Notes: generated by a model not told the origin, from the letters alone. Numbered from the stretch's first letter, positions 38,500 to 48,709 are shown. The stretch is DNA of 64,000 nt from Brasilonema sp. CT11 (GCF_017982655.1 NZ_JABXYX010000029.1:1-64000), one strand, 5' to 3'. Program-made: numbers and translations.

Positions 38500-38668
38500 G
38501 GCACACGTTAAAATTCTATCTTAGAGCTTATATCAGGAGTAAACATTAGGGAATATGCTGGATTTATACTACCCAGCTTAGCCTCATACCGCGACTCACC
38601 GTGCATCTTGTAAGAAAACGACAAAACTCACACCTTCGATTTGACCTTACCCAACAAAGAAACGGATA

Positions 38669-39964
38669 ATGCGGATTCTCATTTATTCTTACAACTATCA
38701 TCCAGAGCCAATCGGAATTGCCCCTTTAATGACCGAACTGGCAGAAGGACTGGTAAAGCAAGGTCACCAAGTGCGAGTGATTACAGGAATGCCTAACTAT
38801 CCTCAACGGGAGATCTACCAAGAGTATCGAGGCAAGTGGTACATGACCGAACAAAAAAACGGCGTGACCATCCAGCGTAGTTATTTACGAATAAAATCTA
38901 AACCAAACCTGATAGATAGATTGCTCTTGGAGTTGAGCTTTGTGTTTACAAGCTTGCCACAAGCTCTCAATGGTTGGCAAGCTGATGTTATTCTCCTGAC
39001 AGTACCACCACTATTGGTCTCCTTACCAGCAACGCTACTTGGTTGGTTACATAACTGTCCAGTCATACTAAATGTACAAGATATATTACCAGAAGCAGCT
39101 GTGCGGATGGGCCTAATAAAAAACAAATTGATGATTCGTGCATTGAGGGCGATCGAACAATTTGCATATCGTAGCGCACACACTATTAGCGTGATTGCCG
39201 ATGGATTTGTTGAGAATTTAGTTGACAAGGGAGTCCCAGCTCAAAAAATTGCTTGCATTCCCAATTGGGTGAATGTGAATTTTATCCGCCCCTTACCAAA
39301 AAAGGGCAACCCATTTCGCATAGCTAATCAACTCCAAGATAAATTTGTTGTGCTTTACTCGGGCAACATTGCTTTAACACAAGGATTGGAAACAGTCATC
39401 GAAGCTGCATCTAGGCTGCGTCACATACCACAAATCGTCTTTGTTATTGCTGGAGAAGAAAAAGCATTGAAAAGATTGGAGGCATATTGTCAAAAATGTG
39501 GGGCTGACAACGTGTTGCTTGTACCTTTGATGCCGCGAGAAAAATTACCCGAAATGCTAGCAGCGGCAGATGTGGGTTTGGTGGTGCAAAAGCGCAATGT
39601 CATCTCCTTCAATATGCCTTCCAAAATCCCACTGTTGTTGGCTAGCGGTCGTCCGATTGTCGCTTCTGTTCCCGTCTCTGGTACAGCAGCACGGGCAGTG
39701 CGTAACAGTGGCGGCGGCATAGTTGTCGCACCAGAATCACCAGAAGCGCTAACAGAAGGAATCGTGGATTTGTATAACAATCCAGCAAAAGCTGCAAAGC
39801 TGGGTTACTTTGCAAGGCTGTTTGCTGTAGAACACTATTCATTTGAGCAAGCCTTAGCCGAGTACGAAGCGCTATTTAGCGAAGTTGTTGCTACAAGCTC
39901 CGAATCACCTTCTTTAGGTATGTTACCAAAATTGACCGCTAGTGAATCGATTATTGATATTTAA
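38669..39964 (+). CDS. Glycosyltransferase family 4, WbuB-like
   Basis: The 431-residue GT-B enzyme has an N-terminal YSYNYHPEPIGIAPLMTELA and PNYPQREIYQEYRGKW. The donor-binding part has VVLYSGNIALTQGLETVIEA, VFVIAGEEKALKRLEA and SFNMPSKIPLLLASGRPIVAS, all typical of WbuB/WcaI-like transferases. A glycosyltransferase sits next to the scy genes in N. punctiforme too (I recall NpR1270), so it may glycosylate scytonemin or the sheath polysaccharide. Here it separates eboABC from eboDEF. The 170 bases upstream hold no feature. Confidence 0.88.
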   Translation: MRILIYSYNYHPEPIGIAPLMTELAEGLVKQGHQVRVITGMPNYPQREIYQEYRGKWYMTEQKNGVTIQRSYLRIKSKPNLIDRLLLELSFVFTSLPQALNGWQADVILLTVPPLLVSLPATLLGWLHNCPVILNVQDILPEAAVRMGLIKNKLMIRALRAIEQFAYRSAHTISVIADGFVENLVDKGVPAQKIACIPNWVNVNFIRPLPKKGNPFRIANQLQDKFVVLYSGNIALTQGLETVIEAASRLRHIPQIVFVIAGEEKALKRLEAYCQKCGADNVLLVPLMPREKLPEMLAAADVGLVVQKRNVISFNMPSKIPLLLASGRPIVASVPVSGTAARAVRNSGGGIVVAPESPEALTEGIVDLYNNPAKAAKLGYFARLFAVEHYSFEQALAEYEALFSEVVATSSESPSLGMLPKLTASESIIDI

Positions 39965-40184
39965 CTTATTCTCATTCCGAGGCAGTGTGCCCTAAGTGAA
40001 TAAGGGCGCGAATGACGGCTTTGCCGTTACTAGGCGATTGGTGTTAGGCTTCTGGCGTGCGCTTTGCGCATACCCGGAAGGGGGTCTTTCCCGTGGTAGC
40101 ACCTACTTTTGATTAGTCATCAGTCACTCTTGACGTTAGAGCGTCTTTGTGTGGTTTGCATCTGTTGATTTGTTCTAAAAACCT
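39965..40184. repeat. Cluster of GC-rich small palindromic repeats
   Basis: Between the glycosyltransferase and tyrA lie several short hairpins with TTT loops: ACGGC-TTT-GCCGT (near 40015) and TGCGC-TTT-GCGCA (near 40061), plus CCCGGAAGGGGG. Their composition differs from the AT-rich neighbours and matches repeats at 41281-41334, 45026-45062, 51520-51710 and 57715-57760. They resemble the small dispersed repeats known from Nostoc genomes. Confidence 0.65.
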
Positions 40185-41378
40185 ATGACCCAAGAATTGT
40201 TTAAGCAAACAGATCAAAGCCTGTATGATCTGCTGCGCGATACTCACACAGCGAGCCAACCCCTTGGGAGCGATGGCGAGCGCCATACACTTTTAACAGC
40301 ATCAGAAATTTCACCTATAGAAGAACAACTGGCAACTCTCGTCTCCTCACTTGCTCAAGCTGGTGTTCCTGAATCAGTTTGGCTTAATTTAGTTAACAGT
40401 TGTTATGCAGCCCTTTCCAGTGTTGCCTCATATTCGTCTACACAGATAACACCCCGGAAAATCACCATCATCGGTGGACGTGGCAGAATGGGTAGATTCT
40501 TTACCCAGCAACTGACAGCAGCTGGTCATAATGTCAGTATTCTCGAAAATGAAGACTGGGAATATGCAGATAAGCTCCTCAGTTATGCTGAACTTGTGAT
40601 CCTCTGTGTTCCCATTGAATGGACTACAGATGTTATAAAGCGTGCGGCTGAATATCTTGCACCAACCACAGCACTTTGTGACATCACAAGTCTCAAAACT
40701 GAGCCGATGTCAGCGATGCTTGAATACCATCGTGGTCCGGTTATGGGATTACATCCCATGTTTGGCCCAAATGTCAAATCCTTTGCCGAACAAAAGGTCG
40801 TGGCTTGTCCAGGTCGCCAGGACGATTCATTTGAGTGGTTATTAGACTTTATCAAAAGTCAGGGCGGGGAAGTCATAGTCTCAACACCTGAAGAACATGA
40901 CTACATGATGGTGATTATTCAGGCAACAAGGCACTTCTCGCGATTTAGCGTTGGTGTTTTCTTAGCACAAGAAGAAATTGATATAGAGCGCAGTTTGTGC
41001 ATGTCAAGTCCAAGCTACCGTCAAGAAATAGACATCATCAAGCGTTTGTTTACTCAAAGTCCACACTTATGTGTAGACATTATGCTGGCTACGCAAGATA
41101 GATGTCATGCCATTGCTAAATTAGCCGATACTTATGAGCGCTTGGCAAGCTTAGTCGCACACAAAGACCGAGCTGCTATCATCCAGGAATTTGAAACTGC
41201 TCAAAACTTTTTTGCTGAGGAAGACATTACTTCTTCCAACCTGAGTCACGAAAACCATGCTGATCGACATCTATCACGATACCCTTCGGGTTCGCAGTCG
41301 CCTACGGAGGGTTTCCCTCCTGTAGCGCTGTCTCACTGTATGCCCGTGGTGCCGAATCGGTCAGAAGCATCTTTTTGA
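40185..41378 (+). CDS. tyrA: Prephenate/arogenate dehydrogenase TyrA
   Basis: The 397-residue protein has an N-terminal region (about 1-85), then an NAD(P)-binding fold starting KITIIGGRGRMGRFFTQQL (about 91-109) and LVILCVPIEWTT. VMGLHPMFGPN holds the catalytic His, and the all-helical C-terminal part follows. It supplies the tyrosine/p-hydroxyphenylpyruvate branch for ScyA. The last ~35 residues read through the dsbA start region and a 54-bp repeat inserted at 41281-41334, so the tail is probably not native. Residues about 24-36 (SQPLGSDGERHT) may be another repeat insertion. Confidence 0.88.
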   Translation: MTQELFKQTDQSLYDLLRDTHTASQPLGSDGERHTLLTASEISPIEEQLATLVSSLAQAGVPESVWLNLVNSCYAALSSVASYSSTQITPRKITIIGGRGRMGRFFTQQLTAAGHNVSILENEDWEYADKLLSYAELVILCVPIEWTTDVIKRAAEYLAPTTALCDITSLKTEPMSAMLEYHRGPVMGLHPMFGPNVKSFAEQKVVACPGRQDDSFEWLLDFIKSQGGEVIVSTPEEHDYMMVIIQATRHFSRFSVGVFLAQEEIDIERSLCMSSPSYRQEIDIIKRLFTQSPHLCVDIMLATQDRCHAIAKLADTYERLASLVAHKDRAAIIQEFETAQNFFAEEDITSSNLSHENHADRHLSRYPSGSQSPTEGFPPVALSHCMPVVPNRSEASF

Positions 41379-41955
41379 TGCTTTGGCACAATATCAACAA
41401 ACGGTTAAAATTCGGTGGCACCCATTTCTTCTTGACAACTCCATTCCTTCTGCTGGCTACGAATTTCGTAGCTATATGCAACACAGAAAAGGCATAGAAC
41501 CGCAAGCAATAGAGAGCTTATTTGACCACGTGCAAAACGTTGGTCATGCAGCAGGAGTCAAATTAGATTTTAACAAGATTCATTTGGCTGTCAATACTAT
41601 CCTTTGCCATCAATTGATTGCCCTAGCAGCAGATGACATCAAAAACGATGTTGTGCAAGCAGTTTACAAGGCTTACTTTGAAGACGGTTTGAACCTTGGT
41701 GATCTTGACGTTGTGGTTGCTATCGGCACAAAAGTTGGTATGGATTCTACTAAGTTACGACTGCAATTGAACGATAACGCTCTTGCCGATAGAGTTCTAG
41801 CCGAGTCAACATTTGCTCGATTGAATGGCATCACTAGCGTACCTTTTTACGTTATCAACGACAAAGTCAAGGTTAACGGTTCACACTCAAGCGAGGTGTT
41901 CCTTCAAGCTTTAAATCGTGCCGCGCTTCTAGAAATATCCCCAAAAATATGGTAA
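41257..41955 (+). pseudogene. dsbA: dsbA (FrnE-like thiol oxidoreductase) interrupted by a repeat
   Basis: ATG 41257 begins MLIDIYHDT, the normal start of this DsbA/FrnE-type protein. A 54-bp GC-rich segment (41281-41334, with hairpin GGAGGG-TTT-CCCTCC) follows, then T-V-CPWC-RIGQKHLFDALAQYQQ in the same frame, giving the CxxC active site and the rest of the domain to 41955. The insert is a multiple of three but contains TAG at 41323-41325. An open frame resuming at TTG 41383 lacks the CPWC motif. The gene is therefore likely inactive unless the stop is read through. It overlaps eboD by 7 bases. Confidence 0.8.
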
Positions 41956-43187
41956 TTGACATCAAGCAAAAGGCTACACTTAATTTGCAACCCATCCGGC
42001 AAAGTTTCTCAGTCACCTTCCAGTACAAGGTGCACTTCACCAATAATGTGTTTGATCTGAAAAATTCCCTGCTGGCACAAGTGATTGCTGCTGATGGGGA
42101 AGTAGGACCAAAAAAAGTTTTAGCAGTTGTAGATTCAGGATTGTTGGAGTCTCGACGGACGCTACTCAAGCAAATTGCTGCTTATTGCGATCGCCATCCA
42201 GATACACTTAAACTTGTTGCCGATCCAATCATCATCACAGCAGGAGAAGCAGCCAAAAACGATCCAAATGAACTCTCAAAAATTCACCAAATCATAGATG
42301 AAGTCGGGCTTTGCCGCCACTCCTACATATTAGGAATTGGTGGTGGTGCTGTATTGGACTTAGTTGGATATGCAGCAGCAACAGCACATCGAGGAATTCG
42401 TCTGATTCGTATTCCGACAACAGTGTTGGCACAAAATGATTCTGCTGTTGGAGTCAAGAACGGAATTAACGCCTTTGGCAAAAAGAATTTTCTTGGCACT
42501 TTCGCTCCACCCTATGCAGTTTTAAATGATTTTAGCTTCTTAACTTCCCTAAATGACCGTGACTGGCGTTCTGGAATCGCAGAAGCAGTAAAAGTCGCGC
42601 TGATCAAGGATGCTGACTTCTTTGAGTACATCAATACCCATGCTGACGCGCTCATCTGTCGAGACATGAACTCCATGCAAGAAGTCATCTACCGTTGTGC
42701 TCAATTGCATATGGATCATATTGCTAACAATGGTGATCCCTTTGAGGTGGGTTCATCTCGTCCATTGGATTTTGGTCATTGGGCAGCACATAAACTTGAG
42801 CAGCTGACAAACCATAGATTACGTCATGGGGAAGCAGTGGCGATCGGCATTGCCTTAGACAGTACCTATTCCTACCTGATCGGGCTGCTGTCTCGGTTAG
42901 AGTGGCAGCGGATATTAAATACTTTGTTGTCATTAAACTTTGTATTGTACGTACCAGAACTGTCTGAAAAAATAACAGAACTGGAACATCCTCGTTGCTT
43001 GTTCCGGGGGTTGAGTGAGTTTCGCGAACACCTGGGCGGTGAATTAACCCTCACGCTATTGCAAGGTCTTGGTAAAGGTATAGAGGTTCACGAGGTTGAT
43101 ATATCCCTATTTCGGCAAGCAACTTGGTTGTTGGGCGAGTTTTACAATTCTTCGTTACCAGCCTCAGGTTGGGAATGTGTGATGTAA
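41949..43187 (+). CDS. eboD: EboD, sugar-phosphate cyclase / 3-dehydroquinate synthase-like
   Basis: The 412-residue protein belongs to the sugar-phosphate cyclase superfamily, with NAD-binding GIGGGAVLDLVGYAAATAHRG, metal-site region IAEAVKVALIKDADFFEY, and LDFGHWAAHKLEQL plus RHGEAVAIGIALD carrying His ligands. It is longer than AroB (about 360) and directly precedes eboE and eboF, which favours EboD over housekeeping or cluster AroB. In N. punctiforme the corresponding position of the scy cluster is annotated aroB, so this assignment rests on neighbours and length. Confidence 0.85.
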   Translation: MVIDIKQKATLNLQPIRQSFSVTFQYKVHFTNNVFDLKNSLLAQVIAADGEVGPKKVLAVVDSGLLESRRTLLKQIAAYCDRHPDTLKLVADPIIITAGEAAKNDPNELSKIHQIIDEVGLCRHSYILGIGGGAVLDLVGYAAATAHRGIRLIRIPTTVLAQNDSAVGVKNGINAFGKKNFLGTFAPPYAVLNDFSFLTSLNDRDWRSGIAEAVKVALIKDADFFEYINTHADALICRDMNSMQEVIYRCAQLHMDHIANNGDPFEVGSSRPLDFGHWAAHKLEQLTNHRLRHGEAVAIGIALDSTYSYLIGLLSRLEWQRILNTLLSLNFVLYVPELSEKITELEHPRCLFRGLSEFREHLGGELTLTLLQGLGKGIEVHEVDISLFRQATWLLGEFYNSSLPASGWECVM

Positions 43188-43304
43188 CCCTCTCACGGTT
43201 TGGTAGAAAACCACTACCAACATATGAAACAAACACCATTCACCCTGTTGCCTGTTGCCTATTCTCTATTCCCTGTTAAGCGTTCCCTGTGTTTTTTAAG
43301 AGAT

Positions 43305-44558
43305 ATGAAAATAGAAACAAATCACAACTTTCACCTAACCTACTGCACGAATATTCATCCTGGTGAAGAATGGAGCAAAGTCTTTGCCAACTTAAAGCAA
43401 TACATTCCTGCACTCAAAGCACAGCTAGCCCCAGAAAAACCCTATGGTATTGGATTGCGTTTGGCGGATGTCGCAACCAGAGAACTGCTACAAGGAAACG
43501 CGTTAGCCGAGTTTCAGTCATGGTTAACAGAACTTGACTTATACGTGTTTACCTTAAATGGTTTTCCCTTCGGTGGATTTCATTGGCAGGTTGTTAAAGA
43601 CCAAGTTTATGCACCAGACTGGTCTAAGCAGGAGCGATTGGAGTATACCCTACGACTGGTAAATATTCTGGCACAACTCTTGCCAGCCGATATGGAGGGT
43701 AGCATTTCTACACTACCCTTGTCATATAAACCTTGGTTCAAGGGAAATCAACTTTTTCTGACATCCTTGACAAGCAGCGCCAGCCTCAACTTAGCACAGG
43801 TTGTGGCACAAATGGCACGCATCCGAAGCGAAACAGGAAAACTCCTGCACATAGATTTGGAACCAGAACCAGATGGATTGATAGAAAATGCGGCTGAAGT
43901 GGTTGATTATTTCCAGACGCAGTTGTTGCCGATTGGGGGAGAATATTTAACAAAGCATCTGGGGATTTCTTTAGAAGCAGCTGAAGCTCTCATACTAGAA
44001 CACGTCCGTGTTTGTTATGATACGTGCCACTTTGCTGTGGAGTATGAAAACCCAGTTTCGGTTTTCAAGCAATTTCAAGCCGCAGGAATTCAAGTTGGTA
44101 AAATTCAAATCAGTGCTGCGTTGCAAGTGAACATACCCAACGATATAGAACAGCGCTCTCTAGTGAAAAAGCGGTTACTTCCTTTTGCTGAGTCTACGTA
44201 CTTACATCAAGTCATAGCCCGTGAAAGCACAGGACGCTTACGTCATTATACAGATTTGGAAAAGGCTTTACCAGATTTGGATAATACCACAGATCGTGAA
44301 TGGCGGATTCACTTTCATGTCCCGATTTTTATCCACGATTACCATCTGTTCCAATCTACTCAAGACGACATTTCTACCGTGTTAGACTTGCTGCAAATCA
44401 ATCATGCCTGTAGCCACCTGGAAATTGAAACTTATACTTGGGAAGTGCTACCTCAGGAGATGAAACTAGATTTACTAGCATCAATCCAACGAGAGTATGA
44501 GTGGGTATTATCAAAAATGTTAGTAAATAGCAGTCCTTTAGATTTGATCAGCTGTTAA
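43305..44558 (+). CDS. eboE: EboE, xylose-isomerase-like TIM barrel
   Basis: About 417 residues of the xylose isomerase-like TIM-barrel group. HLTYCTNIHPGEEWSKVF opens the protein. YVFTLNGFPFGGFH, the metal-site LHIDLEPEPDG, VCYDTCHFAVEYE and FHVPIF follow. It should isomerise or epimerise a sugar-like substrate, perhaps the EboD product. The frame is open from TTG 43200, but that stretch is a dispersed repeat (CCCTGTTGCCTGTTGCC type). AGAG just before ATG 43305 and homology at METNH-like MKIETNH favour 43305. Confidence 0.88.
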   Translation: MKIETNHNFHLTYCTNIHPGEEWSKVFANLKQYIPALKAQLAPEKPYGIGLRLADVATRELLQGNALAEFQSWLTELDLYVFTLNGFPFGGFHWQVVKDQVYAPDWSKQERLEYTLRLVNILAQLLPADMEGSISTLPLSYKPWFKGNQLFLTSLTSSASLNLAQVVAQMARIRSETGKLLHIDLEPEPDGLIENAAEVVDYFQTQLLPIGGEYLTKHLGISLEAAEALILEHVRVCYDTCHFAVEYENPVSVFKQFQAAGIQVGKIQISAALQVNIPNDIEQRSLVKKRLLPFAESTYLHQVIARESTGRLRHYTDLEKALPDLDNTTDREWRIHFHVPIFIHDYHLFQSTQDDISTVLDLLQINHACSHLEIETYTWEVLPQEMKLDLLASIQREYEWVLSKMLVNSSPLDLISC

Positions 44559-44596
44559 GCTTCCTACTGAATTATAAAGTTATTTCCATCAGAACT

Positions 44597-45997
44597 ATGA
44601 ATAAAACTGTTGTTCTCAACGTAGTAGGATTAACGCCTAGTCTACTGGGAGAGAATACACCGTCGCTGTCACGTTGGGCGGCTTCTGGGAAAGTCAGTGC
44701 GATCGCCCCCGTGTTACCTGCTGTTACCTGCACAGTTCAAGCAACCTATCTCACAGGCAAAATGCCGAATGAACATGGCATTGTTGCTAATGGGTGGTAC
44801 TTTCGCGACGAGTGTGAAGTAAAATTTTGGCGACAGTCTAACAAACTCGTTCAGGCTCCTAAAGTGTGGGACATAGCACGCTCGTTAGACCCATCTTTTA
44901 CCTGCGCCAATTTGTTTTGGTGGTACAACATGTACTCATCGGCCAATTATACAGTGACTCCCCGACCAATGTATCCAGCTGATGGTAGAAAAATTCCCGA
45001 TATTTATACACAGCCTCATGAATGGCGAACGCCCCAAAGGGGCGCGTCCTTCGGACGAACGCAACTCCAAGCTGAACTAGGTCAGTTTCCTCTGTTTAAT
45101 TTCTGGGGTCCCAACACATCCATTGCTTCTACTGAGTGGATCGCTAAGAGCGCCAAGTGGGTAGAAGAACGCTGCGATCCAACGCTGACTCTAATTTACC
45201 TACCTCATCTGGACTATTGCTTGCAAAAGTTTGGTCCTGAGGACAACCGAGTTACTAAGGATTTACAAGAAATTGACGCTGTTTGCGGCGATTTGATTCA
45301 GTACTACGAAAATCGAGGTGCTCAAGTTATTGTTTTGTCAGAATACGGTATTACACCCGTATCCCAACCCGTCCACCTCAATCGGATACTGCGGGAAAAT
45401 GGTTTGCTAACCGTGCGTGAGGAATTGGGGCGAGAACTGCTTGATCCCGGTGCAAGTCAGGCTTTTGCTGTCGCTGACCATCAAATTGCTCATGTTTATG
45501 TGAATGACCCGTTTTATATTCCGAAAGTGCGATCGCTCTTAGAAGACACCCAGGGTATTGCTCAAGTTTTAGGCGAAGACGAAAAGCCAGCTTACGGTCT
45601 GAATCACTCAAGATCAGGAGAATTAGTGGCGATCGCAAACTCAGATGCTTGGTTTACATACTACTACTGGCTTGATGACAATCGTGCCCCTGATTTTGCC
45701 AGAACAGTTGATATTCATCGTAAGCCTGGTTATGATCCTGTGGAATTATTCATTGATCCGGATATTAAATTTCCCCAGTTAAAAATTGGTTTAAAACTGC
45801 TGAAAAAACAGCTTGGTTTTCGCTACTTAATGGATGTTATTCCCTTAGATGCTACTCTAGTGCGTGGCTCTCATGGTTGTGTCACTGCTCCTCCTGCCAA
45901 TAGACCATTATTTATGACTCGCCAAAGTCACTTACTTGAGTCTGAATCAATCGCCGCCAGAGATGTTTGTCACTTAATTCTTAAACATCTTGAATAA
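44597..45997 (+). CDS. eboF: EboF, alkaline phosphatase/nucleotide pyrophosphatase family
   Basis: The 466-residue protein belongs to the type I phosphodiesterase family: VLNVVGLTPSLLGENTPSL, the nucleophile region VLPAVTCTVQATYLTGKMPNEHGIVANGW, LTLIYLPHLDYCLQKFGP, VIVLSEYGITPV and RGSHGCVTAPP with metal ligands. It probably hydrolyses a phosphoester or diphosphate in the Ebo pathway. A 30-bp in-frame insertion (residues about 147-156, TPQRGASFGR) made of two small hairpins lies between 7-bp direct repeats CGAACGC at 45026-45032 and 45056-45062. Removing it leaves EWRTQLQAELG, so the protein may still fold. Confidence 0.88.
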   Translation: MNKTVVLNVVGLTPSLLGENTPSLSRWAASGKVSAIAPVLPAVTCTVQATYLTGKMPNEHGIVANGWYFRDECEVKFWRQSNKLVQAPKVWDIARSLDPSFTCANLFWWYNMYSSANYTVTPRPMYPADGRKIPDIYTQPHEWRTPQRGASFGRTQLQAELGQFPLFNFWGPNTSIASTEWIAKSAKWVEERCDPTLTLIYLPHLDYCLQKFGPEDNRVTKDLQEIDAVCGDLIQYYENRGAQVIVLSEYGITPVSQPVHLNRILRENGLLTVREELGRELLDPGASQAFAVADHQIAHVYVNDPFYIPKVRSLLEDTQGIAQVLGEDEKPAYGLNHSRSGELVAIANSDAWFTYYYWLDDNRAPDFARTVDIHRKPGYDPVELFIDPDIKFPQLKIGLKLLKKQLGFRYLMDVIPLDATLVRGSHGCVTAPPANRPLFMTRQSHLLESESIAARDVCHLILKHLE

Positions 45998-46510
45998 ATT
46001 TTTTTCAAAAAAATTATAACTTTGGGTAGAAGCGACACAATACACTCATATACTTTTAGGAATTGTATCTAGTAACAATAGTATCAGCCAAAGATTTGAC
46101 ACATCTATCAAAAAATTGTTCATATCTCATTGCTTAACATTTAGATACGCTAATCTCATACCAAATAGCATTCAAATCTAAAACTTCGCTTGAGGTTTTG
46201 ATTGTTGACACTAAATAGTTAGCACTCAAGAGTTGACAGTTTAAGTTTGTTACCTAATAAAATGTAACATCGTATTGTAAGAGGTTTATCTGTTCGTTTT
46301 CTTTTGTATTTTTTTATTTGAATAGAGAAATACAATCAGACCCACTTTGGGACAAATTGTATATGCTATTTTTTGCTCTTCAGATTTTGTATTATTTTTG
46401 TAGCATTCAAATAGCTCATTGATATAGCTTCAATACACAATAGCCATAAGTCATAAGTCAAAATTTGGACTTTTGACTTATGACTTATGACTACTTCAGA
46501 GAAATAGCGC
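45998..46510. promoter_or_regulatory. Leader region upstream of trpE
   Basis: This 513-bp AT-rich gap holds no gene. Its last part carries a strong inverted repeat (46445-46489). The length suggests that trpE has its own promoter and marks a break between the ebo part and the Trp part of the locus. Confidence 0.5.
46445..46489. repeat. 19-bp perfect inverted repeat just upstream of trpE
   Basis: CATAAGTCATAAGTCAAAA (46445-46463) pairs perfectly with TTTTGACTTATGACTTATG (46471-46489) around a 7-base loop, 21 bases before the trpE ATG. Each arm itself contains a duplicated CATAAGT-type unit. It may be a dispersed cyanobacterial repeat, an attenuator, or both. Confidence 0.7.
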
Positions 46511-48709
46511 ATGATTGTTGATTCTCACTCCTATACAACTGTTGGCGGTATAAATATATTTCGCTCAATCAGTGAAGTACAGACGGACACAGCTCTCGAA
46601 GAAATTTTGTTTCACCTGGACTCTCAGCGTGGAGGTTTACTCAAAAGTAGCTACGAGTATCCAGGGAGATATAAAAGGTGGGCGATTGGATTTGTCAATC
46701 CACCACTGGAGGTGACAACACGTGAGAACACTTTCACGCTAAGAGCGCTCAACAATAGAGGCAAAGTGCTTCTACCAGTTCTTTTTACGCGATTGTCGGC
46801 GCATTCTCAACTTCAAGAGGTTGAATTAGATAACGATCACATCAAGGGTTTTGTCAAGCCAGCGATGCAACTATTTGTAGAAGAAGAGCGCAGTAAGCAA
46901 CCTTCTGCATTTACACTTATCCGCGATATCCTCCATACTTTCTCTAGTAATGAAGACGAGCATCTAGGACTGTATGGAGCATTTGGATATGACTTGGTAT
47001 TCCAGTTTGAACCCATTCCCAGGCGTTTAGAGCGTCCCACAGATCAACGGGATTTAGTACTGTATCTACCAGATGAACTACTCATTGTTGACTACTACTC
47101 GCAACGATCATACCGTATACAGTACGACTTTGAAACAGGGCATGGCAGTACCAAAAATCTTCCACGAACAGGTGACTCGGTTGATTATAAAGGAGAGCGC
47201 CATGTTCCTGTTCTAACTTCTGACCATAAATCAGGAGAGTATGCAAATCAAGTAGAAGTCGCACTAGATTACTTTCGCCGGGGAGACTTATTTGAAGTTG
47301 TTCCCAGTCAAAGCTTTTTTGAATCCTGTGAACAACCACCGAGCAAACTATTCCAAACACTACAGCAAATCAATCCCAGTCCCTATGGGTTTATATTTAA
47401 CTTAGGTGGAGAGTATCTAATCGGTGCATCTCCAGAAATGTTTGTGCGAGTCGAAGGTAGGCGTGTAGAGACTTGCCCAATCAGTGGGACAATTACCCGA
47501 GGACTAGATGCTATAGATGATGCTGAGCAGATTCGTCAACTCCTCAACTCTGGTAAGGAAGAAGCTGAACTGACCATGTGTACAGACGTGGATCGTAATG
47601 ACAAATCACGGATTTGCGAACCAGGCTCGGTACAAGTGATTGGTCGTCGTCAAATAGAATTGTATAGCCACTTGATTCACACAGTGGATCATGTGGAGGG
47701 ATTATTAAGACCAGAATTTGATGCTTTAGATGCCTTTTTGAGCCATACTTGGGCAGTCACAGTCACAGGCGCACCCAAACGCTCAGCAATTCAGTTTATC
47801 GAAAACCATGAGCGGAGTGCTCGACGTTGGTATGGTGGAGCTGTTGGTTACTTAAACTTCAACGGCGATTTTAACACCGGATTGATTTTGCGGACAATTA
47901 GGTTAAAAGACTCAATCGCCGAGGTGAGAGTTGGCGCTACAATTCTTTATGACTCCTTGCCATCAGCAGAAGAACAAGAGACAATGACTAAAGCTGCGGC
48001 TTTATTTGAGACAATTCGTCGCGCGAAGCAGGAAAAAAAATCAGAAGAATCTCAGCTAACAAAATTGAGCGCCTGCATCCAAGATGTTGAACCTAGTAAG
48101 CGCATCTTACTCATCGACTACGAAGATTCATTTGTTCACACACTCGCAAATTACATCCGCCAAACCGGTGCTACAGTCACAACACTACGTCATGGTTTCT
48201 CAGAATCGCTGTTTGATACAGAACGTCCAGACTTAGTTGTTCTATCTCCTGGTCCTGGTAGACCGAATGATTTTCGTGTTCCAGAAACTGTCCAGGCTTG
48301 CTTACGTCGGCAAATTCCACTTTTTGGAGTCTGTCTAGGACTTCAAGGCATTGTTGAATCGTTTGGTGGAGAACTAGGAGTTCTTAACTATCCTCAACAT
48401 GGCAAGTCTTCACGGATTTTTGTCAACGATTCAAATTCTGTCCTGTTCAAGGGTTTGCCAGAATCGTTTTCTGTGGGTAGATATCATTCCTTGTTTGCCT
48501 TACCGGAAAAATTGCCAGCACAACTAAACGTAACAGCTATTTCTAATGACCATGTGATCATGGCAATTGAGCATCAAACACTTCCTATAGCAGCTGTGCA
48601 ATTTCATCCAGAATCCATTATGACTCTGGCAGGAGAACTTGGTCTGGCAATCATTCAAAACGTAGTGCGTGCATACACTCAAACTCAAGAGTCAATAGTC
48701 ATTGGTTAA
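46511..48709 (+). CDS. trpE: Anthranilate synthase, fused TrpE-TrpG
   Basis: The 732-residue fusion makes anthranilate from chorismate and glutamine, the first step to tryptophan. The TrpE part (about 1-510) has [70 protein letters not shown] and [11 protein letters not shown]. The TrpG part (about 535-725) has [24 protein letters not shown], the nucleophile Cys in FGVCLGLQG and AVQFHPES. The fused form occurs in scytonemin clusters as a dedicated copy beside housekeeping trp genes. trpC overlaps or follows closely. Confidence 0.95.
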   Translation: MIVDSHSYTTVGGINIFRSISEVQTDTALEEILFHLDSQRGGLLKSSYEYPGRYKRWAIGFVNPPLEVTTRENTFTLRALNNRGKVLLPVLFTRLSAHSQLQEVELDNDHIKGFVKPAMQLFVEEERSKQPSAFTLIRDILHTFSSNEDEHLGLYGAFGYDLVFQFEPIPRRLERPTDQRDLVLYLPDELLIVDYYSQRSYRIQYDFETGHGSTKNLPRTGDSVDYKGERHVPVLTSDHKSGEYANQVEVALDYFRRGDLFEVVPSQSFFESCEQPPSKLFQTLQQINPSPYGFIFNLGGEYLIGASPEMFVRVEGRRVETCPISGTITRGLDAIDDAEQIRQLLNSGKEEAELTMCTDVDRNDKSRICEPGSVQVIGRRQIELYSHLIHTVDHVEGLLRPEFDALDAFLSHTWAVTVTGAPKRSAIQFIENHERSARRWYGGAVGYLNFNGDFNTGLILRTIRLKDSIAEVRVGATILYDSLPSAEEQETMTKAAALFETIRRAKQEKKSEESQLTKLSACIQDVEPSKRILLIDYEDSFVHTLANYIRQTGATVTTLRHGFSESLFDTERPDLVVLSPGPGRPNDFRVPETVQACLRRQIPLFGVCLGLQGIVESFGGELGVLNYPQHGKSSRIFVNDSNSVLFKGLPESFSVGRYHSLFALPEKLPAQLNVTAISNDHVIMAIEHQTLPIAAVQFHPESIMTLAGELGLAIIQNVVRAYTQTQESIVIG

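Noticed and set aside
41949-43187. Naming the cyclase aroB
   Set aside because: Position immediately before eboE and eboF and the longer length favour EboD; left as a point to test by phylogeny.
46219-46227. TTAGCACTC, the left half of a CIRCE heat-shock operator
   Set aside because: The required right half GAGTGCTAA is absent (AAGAGTTGACAG follows) and trpE is not a chaperone gene.
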